Program-made: the position numbers and the translations under genes
Notes under the pieces: model-generated
What the model was told of the DNA's origin: nothing
What the model saw: only the letters and a program-made list of their open reading frames with translations
Database searches by the model: none
From: M3007 sp964621185
Lineage (GTDB): Bacteria; Bacteroidota; Bacteroidia; Chitinophagales; Saprospiraceae
Direction of reading: 5' to 3'
NCBI GenBank assembly: GCA_964621185.1
Contig: CAZULM010000006.1
Coordinates: 121,044 to 185,043, forward strand
DNA length: 64,000 nt
Part shown: positions 46,866 through 60,026 of the stretch, in pieces
Layout: every line of letters starts with the position of its first letter
Numbering within the stretch: the stretch's first letter is position 1

Positions 46866-47396
46866 CTACCCCACGAACCGCGCAAAATCCAGCAGCGAAT
46901 CAAAAGCAAAATCGAGCTCCACTTTTTCCAGCAGGTCCAACTCTTCTATTTTCCCGCGGACCAGCACTTTGCGCATGCCGAGCCGTTCGGCAAATTCCAT
47001 GTCGGAAACCGAATCGCCCACCATCCAGGCATTCGTTAGGTCCATTTCGGGGAAATCCTGCAGAGCCAGCCAGGCCATACCTGTGGCGGGCTTTCGGCAG
47101 GGGCAGTTTGCTTCCTTGCGGTGCGGGCAGTGGTACACCTTGTCGATGCGCCCGCCCTCGGCGGTGGCGATTTGCAGCATGTGCCGGTGCACATTGGCCA
47201 ATTCCATTTCACCCATGAGCCCCTTGCCGATGCCCTGCTGGTTGGTGACCACGAAGATCAGGTCGAACTTTTCGGAAAGGAGCCGCATGGCTTCGGCCAG
47301 GCCTTTCGTAGGCACGAATGCTTCGGGCGACTTCACGTAATCGCCGGGTATGCGCTCGTTGATGACGCCGTCGCGGTCGATAAAAAGTGTGCTCAT
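46866..47396 (-). CDS. gmhB: HAD-IIIA phosphatase, GmhB-like heptose bisphosphate phosphatase
   Basis: A 176-residue HAD phosphatase. It has the DxD nucleophile in LFIDRDGVINERIPGDY, the motif TNQQGIGKGLMG, the zinc-binding Cys/His cluster in CPHRKEANCPCRKPATGM, and GDSVSDMEFAERLG as the C-terminal acidic motif. The zinc cluster is the hallmark of GmhB and its close relatives, which remove a phosphate from heptose 1,7-bisphosphate during lipopolysaccharide core or S-layer sugar synthesis. No other heptose gene is near, so the exact substrate is inferred from the family. Confidence 0.88.
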   Translation of the reverse strand: MSTLFIDRDGVINERIPGDYVKSPEAFVPTKGLAEAMRLLSEKFDLIFVVTNQQGIGKGLMGEMELANVHRHMLQIATAEGGRIDKVYHCPHRKEANCPCRKPATGMAWLALQDFPEMDLTNAWMVGDSVSDMEFAERLGMRKVLVRGKIEELDLLEKVELDFAFDSLLDFARFVG

Positions 47397-47457
47397 TAGT
47401 ATTGTGCTTAAATTTGTGGCCGTAAAGATGGTTTATCTGCTTTTAAAAAGCCGCACC

Positions 47458-48492
47458 ATGCGCCACCTACCTTACCTGCTCCTACTGCTATTCTTCTCCT
47501 GCCAGCAAGAAAGCGCTGAAAACCACCTCGTTGTATCCGTCGAAAAAATCGCGCTCCGAGCCACACCGGGACTGAAAGGCGCCGAAACCATCACCCTGAA
47601 AAAAGGCGACAAGCTGACCGATCTCGGCGAGGTGAGCCATTTCGAAAGCCCCATCACCTTTGGCAACACGCCCATGCGCACGCCCTGGCTCAAGGTACAA
47701 ACTGCCGACAACAAACAAGGCTGGATATTCGCCGGCGCCGTGCAGCCCCAAGCAGCTACCAGCGATTGGCTGCTGCAAAAGCGCCTCGACTGCTATTTCG
47801 GCCACGCATTCGCCAGCAGGCTCAACCAATGGAAAGCAGGGCTCGACGCGCTGCCGGGCGAGGTTGACTGCGCGGCTTCCTACCGAAATGCTATTTCCAT
47901 GCGCGACTCCCTGGTGCAGGTGTTGAAATTCCGCGCTGAACCGGAAGGTCGGCCCGATTATGCCTGGCTGGCCAATGTCATGCCCGGCTTTGTTTTCCAA
48001 CGCGGCCTTGATGGCGGCCCGCCGGAATTGTACACCGACTACCGTTTTTGGCTGCAAAAAGCCGCAAAATCCAGCGGCGGCGCTGATGACGCCTTCCTCG
48101 AAACCTGTATCCTGGTGTTCCCGCACGACAGCATTGAATCCATTTTCCCGGTCTGGAAATTCCCCATGAGTACCCGGGAGTCGGCCAGCCAGCTCGGCAC
48201 GGGCATACACGCGAAGGTTATGCAGGCAATAGACAACACACTGGCACAATCGCGGCTTTTCGAACCAGAACTGCTGCGGATAAAAGATGCCGTGCTGGAA
48301 GACATCCAAGACAAAGGCGCCCGTTTTTGGCAAGACACGCCCCTGATACTGAAAGACCTGGATGCCTTGATCGCCAACCCGCCCAAATGTTTGAGCGCCG
48401 CGGAACTCGATGCCCTGGTGACGCGCCGGGCGATGTTTGAGGATGTTGCGGGGAATGGGATAAGGGTGAATTTGAGGAGCGGAGAATTTTAA
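47458..48492 (+). CDS. SH3-like lipoprotein, 344 aa
   Basis: The ATG at 47458 gives a lipoprotein signal (MRHLPYLLLLLFFSC, lipobox LFFSC). The next 90 residues form a bacterial SH3-like module (VEKIALRATPGLKGAETITL, PWLKVQTADNKQGWIFAGAV), a fold that often binds cell-wall peptide. The C-terminal 240 residues match no recognised family. It is divergent from the gmhB gene. A tether or regulator of peptidoglycan enzymes is one possibility, but nothing here proves it. Confidence 0.72.
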   Translation: MRHLPYLLLLLFFSCQQESAENHLVVSVEKIALRATPGLKGAETITLKKGDKLTDLGEVSHFESPITFGNTPMRTPWLKVQTADNKQGWIFAGAVQPQAATSDWLLQKRLDCYFGHAFASRLNQWKAGLDALPGEVDCAASYRNAISMRDSLVQVLKFRAEPEGRPDYAWLANVMPGFVFQRGLDGGPPELYTDYRFWLQKAAKSSGGADDAFLETCILVFPHDSIESIFPVWKFPMSTRESASQLGTGIHAKVMQAIDNTLAQSRLFEPELLRIKDAVLEDIQDKGARFWQDTPLILKDLDALIANPPKCLSAAELDALVTRRAMFEDVAGNGIRVNLRSGEF

Positions 48493-48612
48493 AAAGAAGC
48501 ATCCAATACCAGATACAGGCGGATTGACCGAAAAATTTGAACATCAATTGAGCAAACTATGAGCAGGCCAGATCCAACGCACAGCGCTACCTTTGTCTTG
48601 TCAGTAAAATCG

Positions 48613-48746
48613 GGTTTCTGGTTTCAGGTTTCTGGTTTCTGGTTGGCTTCGCGCCTGGTTTTGGGGAGTAGATTTGGCCAATATTGAGCTTACTAATTAT
48701 CATCTTCAAAAAACCAAGCGCGAAGCCAACCTGAAACCTGAAACCC
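48613..48746. repeat. Inverted repeat built on TTTCAGG/TTTCTGG units
   Basis: Arms 48641-48662 and 48709-48730 match at 21 of 22 positions (GGTTGGCTTCGCGCCTGG). Outer TTTCAGG-type tandem units extend the pairing. The right arm merges into the leader of the SnoaL-like gene. Confidence 0.65.
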
Positions 48747-48772
48747 TTTATCCTTGTATCCTTTTCCAATTT

Positions 48773-49192
48773 ATGAATCCATTCCTGCAAGAACTCATCG
48801 CCGCCTGGAACGCCCACAGCAAAGAACGCCTGTTGGCCATGTATCACCCTGATTTCGACGGGGAAGACCTTTCTGAAGGCAAACGCGCCGGCGGCACCCG
48901 CGATGCCGAGCGCATGATCGACTATATACTGAACGCTTTTCCCGACGTGGAGATGACCCTGCTGGAATGGGGCATTCAAGGCGACAACGTGTTCTTTTTC
49001 TGGCAGGCCGTTGGCCACCAGCGCGGAAAATTGATGAACATTCCCGCCACCGGGAAAAAATGCTCCTTTATCGGCTCCACTTTCCTCACGTTGAAAGAAG
49101 GCAAGATCATCCGCAGCCGCCGGATTTGGGATGTAGCTACCATGCTGCGGCAGATCGGGTTGCTGCCAGAGCCAAGTACTGCGGAGTATTGA
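48773..49192 (+). CDS. SnoaL-like (NTF2-fold) protein, 139 aa
   Basis: The ATG at 48773 gives 139 residues; the longer frame runs through the inverted repeat. It reads as an NTF2-fold SnoaL-like protein: LIAAWNAHSKERLLAMYHPD at the start, RDAERMIDYILNAFPDVEMT, and a KLMNIPATGKKCSFIGSTFL strand followed by EGKIIRSRRIWD. SnoaL relatives catalyse polyketide ring closure or small-molecule turnover, but most members, including this one, are of unknown activity. It stands between a hairpin repeat and a small PKD gene. Confidence 0.72.
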   Translation: MNPFLQELIAAWNAHSKERLLAMYHPDFDGEDLSEGKRAGGTRDAERMIDYILNAFPDVEMTLLEWGIQGDNVFFFWQAVGHQRGKLMNIPATGKKCSFIGSTFLTLKEGKIIRSRRIWDVATMLRQIGLLPEPSTAEY

Positions 49193-49238
49193 TTTTTGGG
49201 GTTCTTTTTCTTACAGCTGGATGGCAGACAACCACACG

Positions 49239-49285
49239 AATAGCCCTGAAAGGGCGAAACCACTACCATTGGGCAACGCAACCAA
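49239..49285. repeat. GCCCTGAAAGGGC / ATTGGGCAACG repeat
   Basis: This short palindromic motif pair matches motifs inside the MITE-like element at 16658-16956, so it may be a fragment of the same family. Confidence 0.5.
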
Positions 49286-49355
49286 CAACCGTTGCCAGCC
49301 CTGATTCCCTTTTTTGTATTTTTGCCCCAAATAAAGGCAAAAAGCAAAGAAGGTT

Positions 49356-49841
49356 ATGACAACAAATTCCACAAAAGGCAAGAACCGCGAAACCATTCTG
49401 CTCATCATCGTGGCCGTGGTAGGCTTAGGCGGACTGGCGGCGTTGCAATTTGCCAAAAAAGGCAATGGGCGTTCCGATCAAAAAGCGTTGTTGCAGGCAC
49501 AGGGGCAGCAAGATGCCGTAGATGCCCAGGCAGCAGCGCCCATTCAGCGCATCCCTGGTCAGCTCCTGCGCACCAGCGAGTACCCGGAAGCCGGGCGGCC
49601 TTTCAAGTTTTATATGAGCAAATCGAGCCAGGGCCCCGAATACGCCCTGGATTTTGGCGACGGCAGCGCGCGCAAAGTGTTCAAAGACGGCTACGTAACC
49701 CATACGTTCAAAAAATCGGGGCCTTGTACCGTCACCCTTTTTGCTACCTACGAAGGCCAGGTGGTGCAGCTCGATACCATGCGCAAAGTGGTGGCCAGGG
49801 TGAAGGAAGATGCTATTTTGGGGCCGGTGGTGGATTATTGA
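49356..49841 (+). CDS. Membrane-anchored PKD-domain protein, 161 aa
   Basis: A 161-residue protein with one N-terminal membrane span (ILLIIVAVVGLGGLAAL) preceded by basic residues. A Gln/Ala-rich linker leads to a single PKD domain (YALDFGDGSARKVFKDGYVT, HTFKKSGPCTVTLFATYEGQ). It looks like an envelope protein presenting one PKD module to the periplasm. Similar PKD proteins occur near T9SS or gliding genes in Bacteroidota, but no such gene adjoins this one. The gap after it (49842-50162) holds a GGGCAAG tandem tract and elements D and C, and no gene. Confidence 0.75.
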   Translation: MTTNSTKGKNRETILLIIVAVVGLGGLAALQFAKKGNGRSDQKALLQAQGQQDAVDAQAAAPIQRIPGQLLRTSEYPEAGRPFKFYMSKSSQGPEYALDFGDGSARKVFKDGYVTHTFKKSGPCTVTLFATYEGQVVQLDTMRKVVARVKEDAILGPVVDY

Positions 49842-49950
49842 AGGCGGCAAATGGGCAAGGGGCAAACGGGCAAGGGGCGCATTTTGGTTGCTGAGTGTAT
49901 GAAAACATAAAGGATATTCAATCGAAAGCCTGGTATTCAGGCAGCATTAG

Positions 49951-50014
49951 AGAGGCCTAACATTTGTAACCGCGTGACCACGCCCGGCGGTATCGAAGTC
50001 TCTACACAATATGC
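49951..50014 (-). repeat. Dispersed elements D and C
   Basis: GAGAGGCCTAACATTTGTAA (from 49950) is an inverted relative of the 25-bp repeats at 8961 and 9011. Next to it 49971-50014 matches 9161-9204. The same pair of elements is neighbouring in both places. Confidence 0.6.
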
Positions 50015-50162
50015 TGACAGACAGTTTAAAAAATTAAGCCCTAAAAACGGCAGCTTTCGTAGTTTTACGCCGTTCCGGAATTTATACCTAACAAAATATA
50101 CCGTTTCGGGACACCGTATTATTGGCCCAATCGCTCACTTTTTGCATTAACATTTACCGACC

Positions 50163-51188
50163 ATGAAGAAAATTGGAATCCTGCACGGGAAAGAAAGAAG
50201 TTTCCCGGAAGCCTTCGTTGCCCGCGTCAACGCCAAGAATGTCAAAGGTGTGCACGCCGAGCCTACCCATGTGGATGAACTGATGCAAGGCAACCCGACG
50301 CCCTACGCCGTGATGATCGACCGTATCAGCCAGGACGTGCCGTTTTACCGCGCCTACGTCAAAAACGCCGCCCTTAACGGAACAGCCGTGCTCAATAACC
50401 CCTTCTGGTGGAGCGCCGACGAGAAGTTTTTCAACAACTGCCTCTCCACCAAAGTGGGGCTGCCCGTGCCAAAAACCATCCTGCTGCCCTCGAAAGAGAT
50501 GCCGCCCGACACCAGCGGCGAGAGTTTCCGCAACATGAAATACCCGCTGGATTGGGAACAAATGATCGAATACCTCGGCGGGTTCCCCCTCTACATGAAG
50601 CCACACTCTGGTGGCGGCTGGAAAAACGTGTACAAAGTGCACAATTTCGATGAGTTCTTCACCGCCTACAACGAGACGAACACCCTCGTGATGCTGCTGC
50701 AGGAGTGCATCGACTTCGATTCGTACTTCCGCTGCTACTGCTTAGGCGGTAAATACGTGCGCATCATGGACTACGAGCCGCGCAACCCGCACCACCTGCG
50801 CTACGTGGCCGATTTCAAGCACGTCACCAAAGCCCAGCGCGAAGAGATGCACCAACTCGTGCTCATGATCAACAAAGCCCTTGGCTACGATTTCAACACC
50901 ATCGAGTTTGCGATCCGCGACGGCGTACCCTATGCCATCGACTTTTGCAACCCGGCGCCCGATGCCGACGTCAATTCCGTGGGCGAGGCAAACTTCGAAT
51001 GGGTGGTGGAAAATGCCGCCAATATGACAATAGAGAAAGCTTTGGCACACAAGGATGGTGGGAATAACCTGACTTGGGGTACTTTTGTGCAAAATTCGGT
51101 GCAGGGTCTCATGCCTTCCATGGCCGCACCTGCCGCCGCCCCTGCAAAACCCAAAAGCACTGGGAAAGCTTCCAAGGCTAAAAAATAA
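50163..51188 (+). CDS. ATP-grasp domain protein of unknown substrate
   Basis: A 341-residue protein recognised as ATP-grasp: an N-terminal pre-ATP-grasp region (KIGILHGKERSFPEAFVARV), the ATP-binding loop with Lys (PLYMKPHSGGGWKNVYKV, about 140-160), LLQECIDFDSYFRCYCLGG, and the metal-binding end NTIEFAIRDGVPYAIDFCNP. Such enzymes join a carboxylate to an amine or thiol using ATP. The last 25 residues are an Ala/Pro/Lys-rich tail (PAKPKSTGKASKAKK) of the kind that can bind nucleic acid or serve as a linker. A strong terminator follows, so it seems to be a single gene. Confidence 0.8.
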   Translation: MKKIGILHGKERSFPEAFVARVNAKNVKGVHAEPTHVDELMQGNPTPYAVMIDRISQDVPFYRAYVKNAALNGTAVLNNPFWWSADEKFFNNCLSTKVGLPVPKTILLPSKEMPPDTSGESFRNMKYPLDWEQMIEYLGGFPLYMKPHSGGGWKNVYKVHNFDEFFTAYNETNTLVMLLQECIDFDSYFRCYCLGGKYVRIMDYEPRNPHHLRYVADFKHVTKAQREEMHQLVLMINKALGYDFNTIEFAIRDGVPYAIDFCNPAPDADVNSVGEANFEWVVENAANMTIEKALAHKDGGNNLTWGTFVQNSVQGLMPSMAAPAAAPAKPKSTGKASKAKK

Positions 51189-51274
51189 TTAATCCGTGAC
51201 CGCAAGTGTTAAAAAACGCTTGCGTTGTTCACGCTTCTCACAACTTGGGCATTTATGCTCGTTGTGATTTCCTG

Positions 51275-51306
51275 CCCGCGGGTTCAAGGCACCTGCGGGT
51301 TTTTTT
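51275..51306 (+). terminator. Intrinsic terminator after the ATP-grasp gene
   Basis: CCCGCGGGT (51275-51283) and ACCTGCGGG (51291-51299) form a stem with one internal mismatch, then seven T. Confidence 0.8.
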
Positions 51307-51404
51307 ATTTTTTTAGTTAAGGATAAACCAAAACAATAATCCGTCTCGTTGAAAGGTTTGATGCCATGAATATCCCAATTCATTTCAACTTCAAATCCTT
51401 TGCC

Positions 51405-52124
51405 ATGAAGAAAACAACCATCCTACCGATCCTCGGCCTCGCAGTGGTCGCCGCCGTGTCCCTCACCGCCTTTTCGATTAAAAATGTTCCCCAAAGCAAC
51501 CCCGAAGCCACATTCGAAGAGTTTTTGGCGCAGTTCCCGCAACAGCAGTTGCCCTATTCCCTTTCCGAAACCAGCCTGCGGGCGCAGCTCGACCACTATG
51601 TAGCCAATTTCAACAACCCCGTTGCCACCAAGCCCGCTACCAAGCCCAGGCGCCTCGACTGGCAATACTACCGCTTCCTGCCCAGCCTGGATGCCGAATC
51701 CAGCTTCAGCCGCCTGCCCATGCAAGCTGAGCCCATCGCCATGTTCGCGGCAAACGACAAATACGCGGTGCTTTACAGCTCCAGCCGCAGCTACGGTTAT
51801 GGTTACAGCACCTATTATATTGCCGTGCTGGATAAACTCGGCGCCCAGATTTCCTGCAACGAGGTGGGCAAAGTGATGCCCCAAACTATCGTTTCCGCCA
51901 CTGTTTCCAAAGACTTGCAGGCCGAACTGAAAACCTGGCGCATCGAATGGAAAAAGGACTACGAGCAAAACGGGCTAGAAGGCAACAAGATCGCCGGCTT
52001 GACCCATGTAGATACCCAGTCGCTCGACCTGATGAAGCCCACTACGCCTGTCGAAAGGGGCATCAAGCGCCGGTCGATTACGCCCATCATAGCGCAGGAG
52101 CCCAATGAGGCCAAGACCAAATAA
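51405..52124 (+). CDS. Secreted protein of a two-member paralogous family, member 1
   Basis: The ATG at 51405 opens an export signal (ILPILGLAVVAAVSLTAFS); 239 residues. It is a paralogue of the next gene. Shared blocks are FEEFLAQFP...LPYSLSETSLRAQL, RRLDWQYYRFLP, and a C-terminal segment with KDYEQNGLEGNKIAGLTHV. The middle has a Tyr/Ser/Gly-rich strand (SSRSYGYGYSTYYIAVLD). No known family was recognised. The C-terminal 35 residues are basic and lacking in the paralogue. Confidence 0.75.
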   Translation: MKKTTILPILGLAVVAAVSLTAFSIKNVPQSNPEATFEEFLAQFPQQQLPYSLSETSLRAQLDHYVANFNNPVATKPATKPRRLDWQYYRFLPSLDAESSFSRLPMQAEPIAMFAANDKYAVLYSSSRSYGYGYSTYYIAVLDKLGAQISCNEVGKVMPQTIVSATVSKDLQAELKTWRIEWKKDYEQNGLEGNKIAGLTHVDTQSLDLMKPTTPVERGIKRRSITPIIAQEPNEAKTK

Positions 52125-52484
52125 GCGTCATCCCTGATTTTTTTCCATAACCAGCGCTGTGCCCCAACAACGTACGCCTTCGTGTGCCGTGCCAATTTGG
52201 TATGAACTGTCCTATCCCTTGATTTTCAAGCGCTTGTCGCATTTTTTATACCCAATAAATGGTAGGCCCAAAAGCCCCGTTTTCTGCCCAAACCCGCCGT
52301 TTACCGAAATTTTCATACCCTAAAAGGTGTAAAAACGACCATTTTGAAATTTTTTTTCTGGGAAAACGCCGAGCGCCGATTTTTTGGCATCCCTTTTGGA
52401 ATATAGCAGGAAACAACGTTACAAACGGAAACAGCCACAAAAAAACTTAATCAATTAATCAAAGCCAAAATCGATCTTAAAATT
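52125..52484. other. Gap between the secreted paralogues, 360 b
   Basis: No gene, clear promoter or repeat was recognised. It contains several T- and A-runs and a short A-rich leader before the next start. Confidence 0.4.
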
Positions 52485-53135
52485 ATGAAAAACATCGCAT
52501 TAATCCCGGCACTGCTCCTGGCACTCGCAAGCTCCGCTACCCTGAACGCACAGGAGACCAACCCTACTTTCCAGGACTTCATCGCACTGTTCCCGAAAGC
52601 GGAACTGCCTTATACTTTCAGCGCAGAGAACCTGCAAGCACAACTCGAAGCCCGCACGGCTACCAAAGCACCGCGCATGGATTGGGAATACTACCAGTTC
52701 CTCCCCGAGCTCGAGCGCAGCGCAGCTTTCAGCAGCATGCCTGTACACCCACAACCGGTGGCCGCTTTCGAAACGGAGAAATACACCGCAGTTGTCTATA
52801 ACCTGGCTCGTGGCCTGGCACGCGGCAACAAAACGTTCAGCATCACGGTTTTCACCAAAACGGGCGAATACATCGGTACCCACTTCGTAGCTGGCGTCAA
52901 CCCGGAAACACTGACCGCTGCCACCATCAACGAAGACCTGAGCGCCACGGTACTCGAATACAAAATCAACTGGGCAAGCAACTACCGCGACAACGGCCCG
53001 ATCGGCAACAGCATCACCGGCCTCAGCATAGTTGAAACCGGCGTTTTCTCCCTCGCTACTGCCGGCAACCCCGACCAGATCGTGTGGGCTAACCGCACCG
53101 CAAGCAACAACACCAACCTGGTTGAAATGAAATAA
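52485..53135 (+). CDS. Secreted protein of a two-member paralogous family, member 2
   Basis: A 216-residue protein with signal peptide 1-22 (ALASSATLNAQ). It shares with the upstream gene the blocks FQDFIALFPKAELPYTFSAE, PRMDWEYYQFLP, the CAAF-like centre with strands and NYRDNGPIGNSITGLSIVE. Identity is moderate, so the duplication is old. It is followed by an intrinsic terminator. Function is unknown; the pair may be extracellular or periplasmic accessory proteins. Confidence 0.75.
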   Translation: MKNIALIPALLLALASSATLNAQETNPTFQDFIALFPKAELPYTFSAENLQAQLEARTATKAPRMDWEYYQFLPELERSAAFSSMPVHPQPVAAFETEKYTAVVYNLARGLARGNKTFSITVFTKTGEYIGTHFVAGVNPETLTAATINEDLSATVLEYKINWASNYRDNGPIGNSITGLSIVETGVFSLATAGNPDQIVWANRTASNNTNLVEMK

Positions 53136-53171
53136 CAACTTGTCAGGGATGACAATACCTTAACGGAGAAT

Positions 53172-53387
53172 TTAGAAGCCTCCTGTGTAGTAGATACGCA
53201 GGAGGCTTTTTTCTTGCAACAAATACCAAAAAAAGGGTGAAAGCGCAAAGAGGTCATCTGCTGGCCAGGCATCCATCACAATCCCTGCAATCGTTATGTT
53301 TTCCAAACTGCCTGCGTTTGGCTTGGGAGCTGCGAGCTGCTCGTAGCCGATCAACGCCCAGACATGCAAATAGTAATAGCGTTTCAT
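53172..53387 (-). pseudogene. Truncated immunity-like gene of the second toxin cassette
   Basis: ATG at 53387 opens MKRYYYLHVWALIGYEQL and continues to a DAWPADDLFALSPFF block reminiscent of polymorphic-toxin immunity proteins. The frame then runs into the terminator hairpin of the gene on the other strand, so the original C-terminus is lost; 71 residues remain. Its start lies two bases after the stop of the toxin remnant, the spacing of a toxin-immunity pair. Confidence 0.5.
53176..53213 (+). terminator. Intrinsic terminator after secreted paralogue 2
   Basis: AAGCCTCCTG (53176-53185) and CAGGAGGCTT (53199-53208) pair perfectly around a 13-base loop and are followed by a T tract. Confidence 0.85.
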
Positions 53388-53388
53388 A

Positions 53389-53924
53389 TTATCTGACTGG
53401 AGGAATGAATAAATGCCCAAATTCATCATCAATAAATACCTTCACGGACATGTCCGTCCTCGAATTTTCAACCACCCACCGCAACTGACCCTCCGTCAAG
53501 CCCAAAGACACCTGCATTTCGATCAGCTTAGCCATATTTGCCCAGGAGAACAGGTGGGTGCCGCCGATCCTGGCATCGATCACGGCTTTCAGGGCGGCTA
53601 TCCAGGCAGGATCGTTGTTATGCTGGGCGAGCAGGTTGCTCATCAAGGGGATCAAGCTGGTGTGCCCTGTGACCCATTGAAATTGAGCATCGTTAAATTG
53701 GCAAAGCGTGCTAAGGTTTACGAGTGCATTGTTCTGGCTGGCGTTCAGGTTATATGGGATTTGCCCCCCATAAAATTTGCGTGTTTGTGGATTCAAATCC
53801 GACAATCGCGCGCGCCAACTACCAGACCATCTGCCATTTGGTGAATGAAAAGTGTTACGCAAATGTGCAGGACTGAACCTTCAACATTTTATAACACTTT
53901 TCGCGCTGAATTCCACTAACCCGA
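53389..53924 (-). pseudogene. Remnant of a second polymorphic toxin gene
   Basis: 53440-53775 encodes GGQIPYNLNASQNNALVN through RWVVENSRTDM, over 90 percent like the middle of the toxin gene at 55635-55950. Directly upstream on the minus strand, 53779-53924 matches the toxin's own promoter region (56820-56965). The lipoprotein head and Gly linker between these two parts are deleted. After ENSRTDM the sequence switches to a short unrelated end (VKVFIDDEFGHLFIPPVR), so the nuclease domain is also gone. It is dead, but shows a second cassette once existed. Confidence 0.75.
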
Positions 53925-53958
53925 CCAAAGCCCCCTTTCCAGTATCAACACATGCCCA

Positions 53959-54609
53959 CTATTCTAGCCGTTTGAATTGAATTCCTGTCATTCCACTTTG
54001 TTCCGTTGCAATCTTTAATTGTTCTGTAACGATGTAATTCGGAGACGCTCCCAGTGTTCCTGCAAGTTTAAACAGATCTAACTTTGGTTGATCCTGGAGC
54101 TTAAAGGCCGTTGATCCTAAATAAAAAGGATGCTTCAAGCTACTTGCAACCCGTTCAAACTCGTTCGCATCTGTAATTGTACAAGGTTTGATAGTAGAAG
54201 GCATTGTGGTAGTGTCCCGTATGCAAAATGCAGTTTTTTCATAATCGATTATCTCCATATAATTATGTTTGATAACAAGTATATGGTATTGAACAACCTT
54301 GGTACCCTTAACAGCATTAATTGGAAAAACTTTGTGTGGCGGAAGCCGGAATGTTGATAAGAGCGCTAAAAATCGCGCCGAAACTATTAAATAGTGAAAA
54401 TGGGCCTCTCCAATACTAAGCATATCTGTCAACTTTGCTCTATGTCGGATCCGCAATCCTTCAGGAACCGCAAGATCAAGTTCTGTTCCTGAGTATAAAT
54501 AATTATAGAACGCGTTTGGTGCGTCGGCTTGGTAGAAGCCAACAAAGCCATCGTTTTGTGGAACAAATCCCAACGATTTTGGATCGTGGTCTAAATAAAA
54601 GTAATTCAT
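53959..54609 (-). CDS. Probable immunity protein for the AHH toxin
   Basis: The ATG at 54609 gives 216 residues starting MNYFYLDHDPKSLGF. It lies 55 bases after the toxin gene on the same strand, the place of the immunity gene in contact-dependent and polymorphic toxin loci. It is rich in aromatic residues and lacks a signal peptide, consistent with a cytoplasmic toxin inhibitor. The general look (short N-terminal block, central LPPHKVFPINAVKGTKVVQY) resembles Imm11/Imm43-like proteins, but this assignment is weak. Neutralising the AHH nuclease is the expected role. Confidence 0.6.
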   Translation of the reverse strand: MNYFYLDHDPKSLGFVPQNDGFVGFYQADAPNAFYNYLYSGTELDLAVPEGLRIRHRAKLTDMLSIGEAHFHYLIVSARFLALLSTFRLPPHKVFPINAVKGTKVVQYHILVIKHNYMEIIDYEKTAFCIRDTTTMPSTIKPCTITDANEFERVASSLKHPFYLGSTAFKLQDQPKLDLFKLAGTLGASPNYIVTEQLKIATEQSGMTGIQFKRLE

Positions 54610-54663
54610 GATTGTTTTTTTATGCTGCACCTCACAAATCCTTGCAAGGTGCAGCAAAGTTGA

Positions 54664-56810
<2,147 letters not shown>

Positions 56811-56819
56811 ATTAAAATT

Positions 56820-56965
56820 TTCGTGTTTGTGGATTCAAATCCGGCAATCTCGCGCGCCGATTACCAGACCATCTGCCATTTGGTGAATAAAAAGTGTTAT
56901 GCAAATGTGCAGGACTGAACCTTCAGCATTTTATAACACTTTTCGCGCTGAATTCCACTAACCAA
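56820..56965. repeat. Toxin promoter region, duplicated at 53779-53924
   Basis: About 146 bases match between the two places with few changes, including CCAGACCATCTGCCATTTGG. It shows that whole toxin units, with their leader, have been copied here. Confidence 0.75.
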
Positions 56966-57011
56966 ACAAAGCAAGCTATTTTCCTCCCCCAAATTCCCGT
57001 CCTTTGCACTT

Positions 57012-60014
<3,003 letters not shown>

Positions 60015-60026
60015 CCTTCATCCACT

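Noticed and set aside
53779..53810. A T-arm-like GATTCAAATCC suggesting a tRNA or an att site, also at 56822
   Set aside because: The flanks do not form a T stem or an acceptor stem, and no anticodon arm is found upstream. It is just part of the duplicated toxin leader.
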